In this document: piece after piece, positions 13,672-16,958 of the stretch
How positions within the stretch are numbered: position 1 is the stretch's first letter
Layout: every line of letters begins with the position of its first letter
Assembly (NCBI RefSeq): GCF_905209685.1
Contig: NZ_CAJLUB010000027.1
Location: forward strand, 1 to 16,958
Reading direction: 5' to 3'
DNA: 16,958 nucleotides
Origin: an uncultured Veillonella sp.
GTDB lineage: Bacteria > Bacillota > Negativicutes > Veillonellales > Veillonellaceae
Program-made: the position numbers and the translations under genes
Notes under the pieces: generated by a model
Seen by the model: only the letters and a program-made list of their open reading frames with translations
The model's database searches: none
Told to the model about the DNA's origin: nothing

Positions 13672-14865
13672 TTACGGTTGAACTCGGTCAGTTCCCTTCC
13701 GCTCTAATTCTTTTAAGGTTTCTACAGGATTCTTAAATTTGCTTAAGAAGATCATAGCTGCAATAACATATGGTTTGTAGCTTGCTTCTTTATAAAGAGG
13801 TATACGATAGCGATCGAATACTGTTGCGTCTACTTCGCCTTCTTCACAACTTACACCTGTAATATCTGCTGGTAAGCAATGTAAGTAAAGAGCTTTACCG
13901 TCTTTAGTGAGACTCATCATCTCTTCAGTACATGCCCAATCTTTATGTTTACCATTTTCTTCAAGAAGAACTTTTTCTAATGCTTTAATGCCTTCATGGT
14001 CGTTTTCGCCATATAGTTTCGTACGTTTTTCCATCGCACCAAATGGAGCCCAGCTCTTAGGATATACGATATCTGCATCTTTGAAAGCGTCCTTCATGTC
14101 GTTAGTTCTACGGAAGGAACCGCCGCTTTCTTCAGCTTGTTTCTTAGCAATTTCTTCAACTTCCGGCATTACTTCGTAGCCTTCTGGATGTGCTAATACA
14201 ACTTCCATACCTAGACGAGTGAATAAACCAATAGCACCTTGAGGTACGGATAAAGGTTTACCATAAGATGGAGAGTACGCCCAAGTCATAGCAATTTTTT
14301 TACCTTTAAGGTTTTCTACACCACCAAATTCTTTGATAATATGAGCTGCATCAGCCATGATTTGTGTTGGATGATCGATATCGCATTGTAAGTTTACAAG
14401 TGTAGGACGTTGTTCTAATACGCCATCTTCGTGACCTTCTTTTACTGCATCGGATACTTGATGCATGTAAGCATTACCTTTACCGATGTACATATCATCG
14501 CGGATACCGATAACGTCAGCCATGAAGGAAATCATGTTAGCTGTTTCACGAACTGTTTCACCGTGAGCGATTTGGGATTTACCTTCATCCAAGTCTTGAA
14601 CTTCTAAACCTAAAAGGTTACAAGCGGAAGCAAAGGAGAAGCGAGTTCTTGTGGAGTTATCACGGAATAAGGAAATGCCTAGGCCGCTGTCGAATACTTT
14701 AGTGGAAATATTGCGTTCTCTAAGAGCACGTAACGCATCAGCTACTGCCCAAACACCTTTTAATTCATCTTCAGATTTTTCCCATGTAAGGAAGAAATCT
14801 TCGCCGTACATTTTGCTAACGTCTAAGCCTTTTAAAGTTTCAATACTTTTATTGAAGTCTGTCAT
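13672..14865 (-). CDS. ygeW: Knotted carbamoyltransferase YgeW
   Basis: This 397-residue member of the aspartate/ornithine carbamoyltransferase superfamily matches the YgeW group, whose chain is knotted. The carbamoyl-phosphate loop is FRDNSTRTR (67-75), followed by HPTQ (165-168) and HCLPAD (329-334). The usual ornithine or aspartate selectivity loop is replaced by DITGVSCEEGEV. Family members are considered catabolic, running phosphorolysis of a ureido compound to carbamoyl phosphate and an amine. With the diaminopropionate lyase YgeX in the same cluster, a 2,3-diaminopropionate-derived ureido substrate is likely (inference). The ATG at 14863-14865 follows AGAGAGGA. A 155-base gap separates it from ygeY, and a terminator hairpin follows its stop. 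Together with carbamate kinase it forms the ATP-yielding end of the pathway. Confidence 0.92.
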   Translation of the reverse strand: MTDFNKSIETLKGLDVSKMYGEDFFLTWEKSEDELKGVWAVADALRALRERNISTKVFDSGLGISLFRDNSTRTRFSFASACNLLGLEVQDLDEGKSQIAHGETVRETANMISFMADVIGIRDDMYIGKGNAYMHQVSDAVKEGHEDGVLEQRPTLVNLQCDIDHPTQIMADAAHIIKEFGGVENLKGKKIAMTWAYSPSYGKPLSVPQGAIGLFTRLGMEVVLAHPEGYEVMPEVEEIAKKQAEESGGSFRRTNDMKDAFKDADIVYPKSWAPFGAMEKRTKLYGENDHEGIKALEKVLLEENGKHKDWACTEEMMSLTKDGKALYLHCLPADITGVSCEEGEVDATVFDRYRIPLYKEASYKPYVIAAMIFLSKFKNPVETLKELERKGTDRVQP

Positions 14866-14919
14866 CTGTAAGTCCTCTCTTTCAATTCCCTAAAGGGCTA
14901 CTTAGAATCTAACTTTATT

Positions 14920-14947
14920 CGGTACCTCATCATATGGTGAGGTACCG
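14920..14947. repeat. 28-base near-perfect palindrome between ygeY and ygeW
   Basis: CGGTACCTCA and TGAGGTACCG are perfect 10-base arms around TCATATGG, whose inner CATATG is itself palindromic, so only one base pair breaks the symmetry. It lies in the 155-base ygeY-ygeW gap, 55 bases before ygeW. Transcribed either way it would form a stable hairpin, but no clear T-run follows on the minus strand. Options are an attenuating or mRNA-stabilising hairpin, or a regulator binding site. Confidence 0.6.
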
Positions 14948-15020
14948 TATTAAATTTGTAGTTATGAACTATGTTCTAATGATGTCCATTTTAAATAGAT
15001 CTAATTCAATGTATATGATA

Positions 15021-16331
15021 TTAGTCTTTGCAGTATACGGATGGTAATAATGCATATACAGCTGCACATGTTACAAGGTCTTGTTTCCATGTGATTTCGT
15101 TAGGAGCATGTGCTTGTGCTTCTGCGCCAGGACCGAAGCCGATGCAAGGGATACCATTACGACCCATGATGGATACGCCATTAGTGGAGAATGTCCATTT
15201 ATCAGTCAATGGGCGAGCTTTACGCATTTCAACTGTGTCTTCAGCGCCGATACGTTCGTTACCATACAAGCTAGTGTATGCTTCTTCCAAAGCTTCTGTT
15301 ACTTTGTGATCTTTAGGAATTACCCAAGTTGGGAAGTAGCATTCGATTGGATATGTTAAACCAGTCCAGGATGGACGAGCATATTCGTACATGGATACTT
15401 TTGCACCATATTCTTTAACATGTGGTAAAGCTTCGATTTCAGCCAAGCAGGATTGCCATGTTTCACCAGCTGTCATACGACGGTCTAAGGAAACGGAGCA
15501 AGAGTCAGCTACTGCACAACGGCTTGGGGAAGTGTAGAAGATTTGGGAAGTAGTTACAGTACCGCGACCTAAGAAGCGAGCTTCTTCGTAGTGGTCAGGA
15601 TTGAATTTAGGGTCAAGCATTTTAACAAGACCTTTAATTTTTGTGCTTTCATCAGCAGAGTTAGCATTCAATTCACGGATATCTTGAAGGATGTCAGCCA
15701 TCTTGTAGATTGCGTTGTCACCGCGTTCAGGAGCGGAACCATGGCAAGATACGCCTTGTACGTCTACGCGGATTTCCATACGGCCACGTTGACCACGGTA
15801 GATACCACCGTCAGTTGGTTCAGTGGATACTACGAATTCAGGACGAATATTACGTTCTTTAATCATGTATTCCCAGCAAAGGCCATCGCAGTCTTCTTCT
15901 TGAACTGTACCTACAACAAGTACGCGATATTTATCACTTAAAAGACCTAAGTCTTTCATGATTTTAGCACCGTATACAGCGGATACGATACCACCTAATT
16001 GGTCGGATACACCACGACCACCGATTTTAGTTTCATCTTCGAAACCTTCATAAGGATCGAAGTTCCAGTTATCGCGATTACCAATACCTACAGTATCGAT
16101 ATGAGCGTCGAAGGCAATTAGGGTTTTACCAGTACCCATGTAACCAAGAATGTTACCCATTGGGTCTACTTCAACTTCGTCAAAGCCAAGATCTTTCATT
16201 TCTTTTTCAATGCGTTGAACGTGTTCTTTTTCTTCTGCACTTTCACCAGGGAATGCTACGATTTCACGTAAGAACTTGGTCATCGCTGGTCCATAAGTTG
16301 CTGCTGCTTGTTTAATTGCTTGTAAATCCAT
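15021..16331 (-). CDS. ygeY: YgeY-type M20 peptidase-family hydrolase
   Basis: This 436-residue zinc-dependent hydrolase of the M20/ArgE/DapE family matches E. coli YgeY. The metal-site residues are H77 and D79 (DAHIDTV), D110 ([10 protein letters not shown]), E145 and E146 (QEED; base and ligand), E171 (STEPTDG) and H408 (AQAHAPNE). The dimerisation-domain motif [14 protein letters not shown] (195-208) contributes H197. Family members hydrolyse N-acyl or N-carbamoyl amino acids; in this cluster a ureido acid or similar purine breakdown product is the likely substrate (inference). The ATG at 16329-16331 follows AGGAGG. The ygeX stop codon overlaps that binding site, so the two genes are tightly coupled. 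A long palindrome lies in the gap before ygeW. Confidence 0.92.
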   Translation of the reverse strand: MDLQAIKQAAATYGPAMTKFLREIVAFPGESAEEKEHVQRIEKEMKDLGFDEVEVDPMGNILGYMGTGKTLIAFDAHIDTVGIGNRDNWNFDPYEGFEDETKIGGRGVSDQLGGIVSAVYGAKIMKDLGLLSDKYRVLVVGTVQEEDCDGLCWEYMIKERNIRPEFVVSTEPTDGGIYRGQRGRMEIRVDVQGVSCHGSAPERGDNAIYKMADILQDIRELNANSADESTKIKGLVKMLDPKFNPDHYEEARFLGRGTVTTSQIFYTSPSRCAVADSCSVSLDRRMTAGETWQSCLAEIEALPHVKEYGAKVSMYEYARPSWTGLTYPIECYFPTWVIPKDHKVTEALEEAYTSLYGNERIGAEDTVEMRKARPLTDKWTFSTNGVSIMGRNGIPCIGFGPGAEAQAHAPNEITWKQDLVTCAAVYALLPSVYCKD

Positions 16332-16343
16332 AATTAATGCCTC

Positions 16344-16958
16344 CTAACGATCTTCACCGTACCACATAATGTTTTTATATCTTTCAGGGTCTGTATCACC
16401 TTCAGTGGAGAAGCAGAGCACCTTTGAAGACGCATCTAATTCTAATTCCTTGCGTAAGTCTTCATATTCTGGCATTGTCATAATTGCCGTTACAAGACCT
16501 AATGGAACTGCACCAGATTCACCGGTCGTAATTGGTGTGTCACCTTTAATTGGTGCCCCACCAACGCGCATTCCAAGTCTTGCTACCCAATCAGGAGCAG
16601 ATACGAATACATCCGCATGGTTTCTTAAAATATCCCAAGAAACTGTATTTGGTTCGCCACAAGCTAAACCTGCCATGATTGTATCTAAATCACCCTCAAC
16701 GATACGAGGATTACCATCATCAGCTACAGCCCCTTTGTATAAGCAAGCTGCTGCTTGAGCTTCTACAACTACTAATTTAGGCTTCTTAGCTGCATTGCTA
16801 TATAAATTAGTAAAGTAGCCTACTACAGAACCTGCTAAAGAACCTACACCAGCTTGTACCACTACATGAGTTGGTACCTTGCAGTTTGCAGCTTCTAACT
16901 GTTCTGCTGTTTCCATAGCCATTGTGCCATAGCCTTGCATGATCCAGTTTGGAATTTC
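16344..16958 (-). CDS. ygeX: Diaminopropionate ammonia-lyase, C-terminal half (5' end beyond window)
   Basis: This PLP-dependent fold-type II lyase converts 2,3-diaminopropionate to pyruvate and two ammonia. The frame remains open to the window edge: the residues before the internal methionine at 16938-16940 read EIPNWI, matching the family segment IPxWIMQGYGT, so that methionine is not the start. About 204 residues are visible of roughly 400 in the family. Motifs are VVQAGVGSLAG (the phosphate-cradle glycine loop), VVEAQAAACLYKG, GLACGEPNTVSWDI and ESGAVPLGL. The catalytic lysine should lie in the missing half. It stops 12 bases before ygeY, within that gene's ribosome binding region. It should be the carbon exit of the pathway, feeding pyruvate to central metabolism. 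Confidence 0.93.
   Translation of the reverse strand, partial: EIPNWIMQGYGTMAMETAEQLEAANCKVPTHVVVQAGVGSLAGSVVGYFTNLYSNAAKKPKLVVVEAQAAACLYKGAVADDGNPRIVEGDLDTIMAGLACGEPNTVSWDILRNHADVFVSAPDWVARLGMRVGGAPIKGDTPITTGESGAVPLGLVTAIMTMPEYEDLRKELELDASSKVLCFSTEGDTDPERYKNIMWYGEDR

Noticed and set aside
15591..15941. Plus-strand 116-codon open frame
   Set aside because: It lies entirely opposite ygeY, has no family features, and is a shadow of the real gene.
16938..16940. Start codon of ygeX at the internal ATG
   Set aside because: The frame continues upstream in good family sequence (EIPNWI before MQGYGT) to the window edge, so the gene is truncated by the window and not short.

Overview
The window is an A+T-rich bacterial segment in which every supported gene lies on the minus strand. 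Gene content and style suggest an anaerobic Firmicute of the Negativicutes, most like Veillonella. That placement is inferred from protein resemblance and is not proven. Veillonella (formerly Micrococcus lactilyticus) is a classical anaerobic purine fermenter, which fits the main content.

Layout in ascending coordinates (transcription runs from high to low): (1) 1-505, start of tig (trigger factor), cut by the window edge. (2) 669-1124, a two-CBS-domain protein with its own terminator. (3) 1327-3913, rlmH, a WalJ/YycJ-type metallo-beta-lactamase-fold protein and a RuBisCO-like protein (RLP), closed off from the next unit by a strong terminator at 3976-4014. (4) 4122-16958, a purine catabolic cluster. 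In transcription order it holds ygeX (5' truncated), ygeY, ygeW, arcC/yqeA, ssnA, a short ygfK, a hydantoinase (hyuA/hydA), a fused xanthine dehydrogenase (XdhD type) and a xanthine/urate permease. No gap between genes exceeds 300 bases.

How the genes fit together: the permease imports purine and the molybdenum hydroxylase interconverts hypoxanthine, xanthine and urate. YgfK (dihydroorotate-dehydrogenase-like barrel plus ferredoxin domain), SsnA, the hydantoinase and YgeY probably reduce and open the rings and remove groups to give ureido compounds. YgeW would phosphorolyse a carbamoyl group, ArcC would turn carbamoyl phosphate into ATP, and YgeX would break 2,3-diaminopropionate into pyruvate and ammonia. 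This gene set has been linked to anaerobic urate use in gut bacteria; the order of the middle steps given here is inference.

Points of most interest: YgfK lacks the internal GltD-like flavin/NAD(P)H module I recall in E. coli YgfK, and no FAD subunit accompanies the dehydrogenase. An intrinsic terminator sits inside the cluster between ygeW and arcC. A GC-rich hairpin with a UACG loop lies ahead of the permease. The RLP has replaced key RuBisCO active-site residues.
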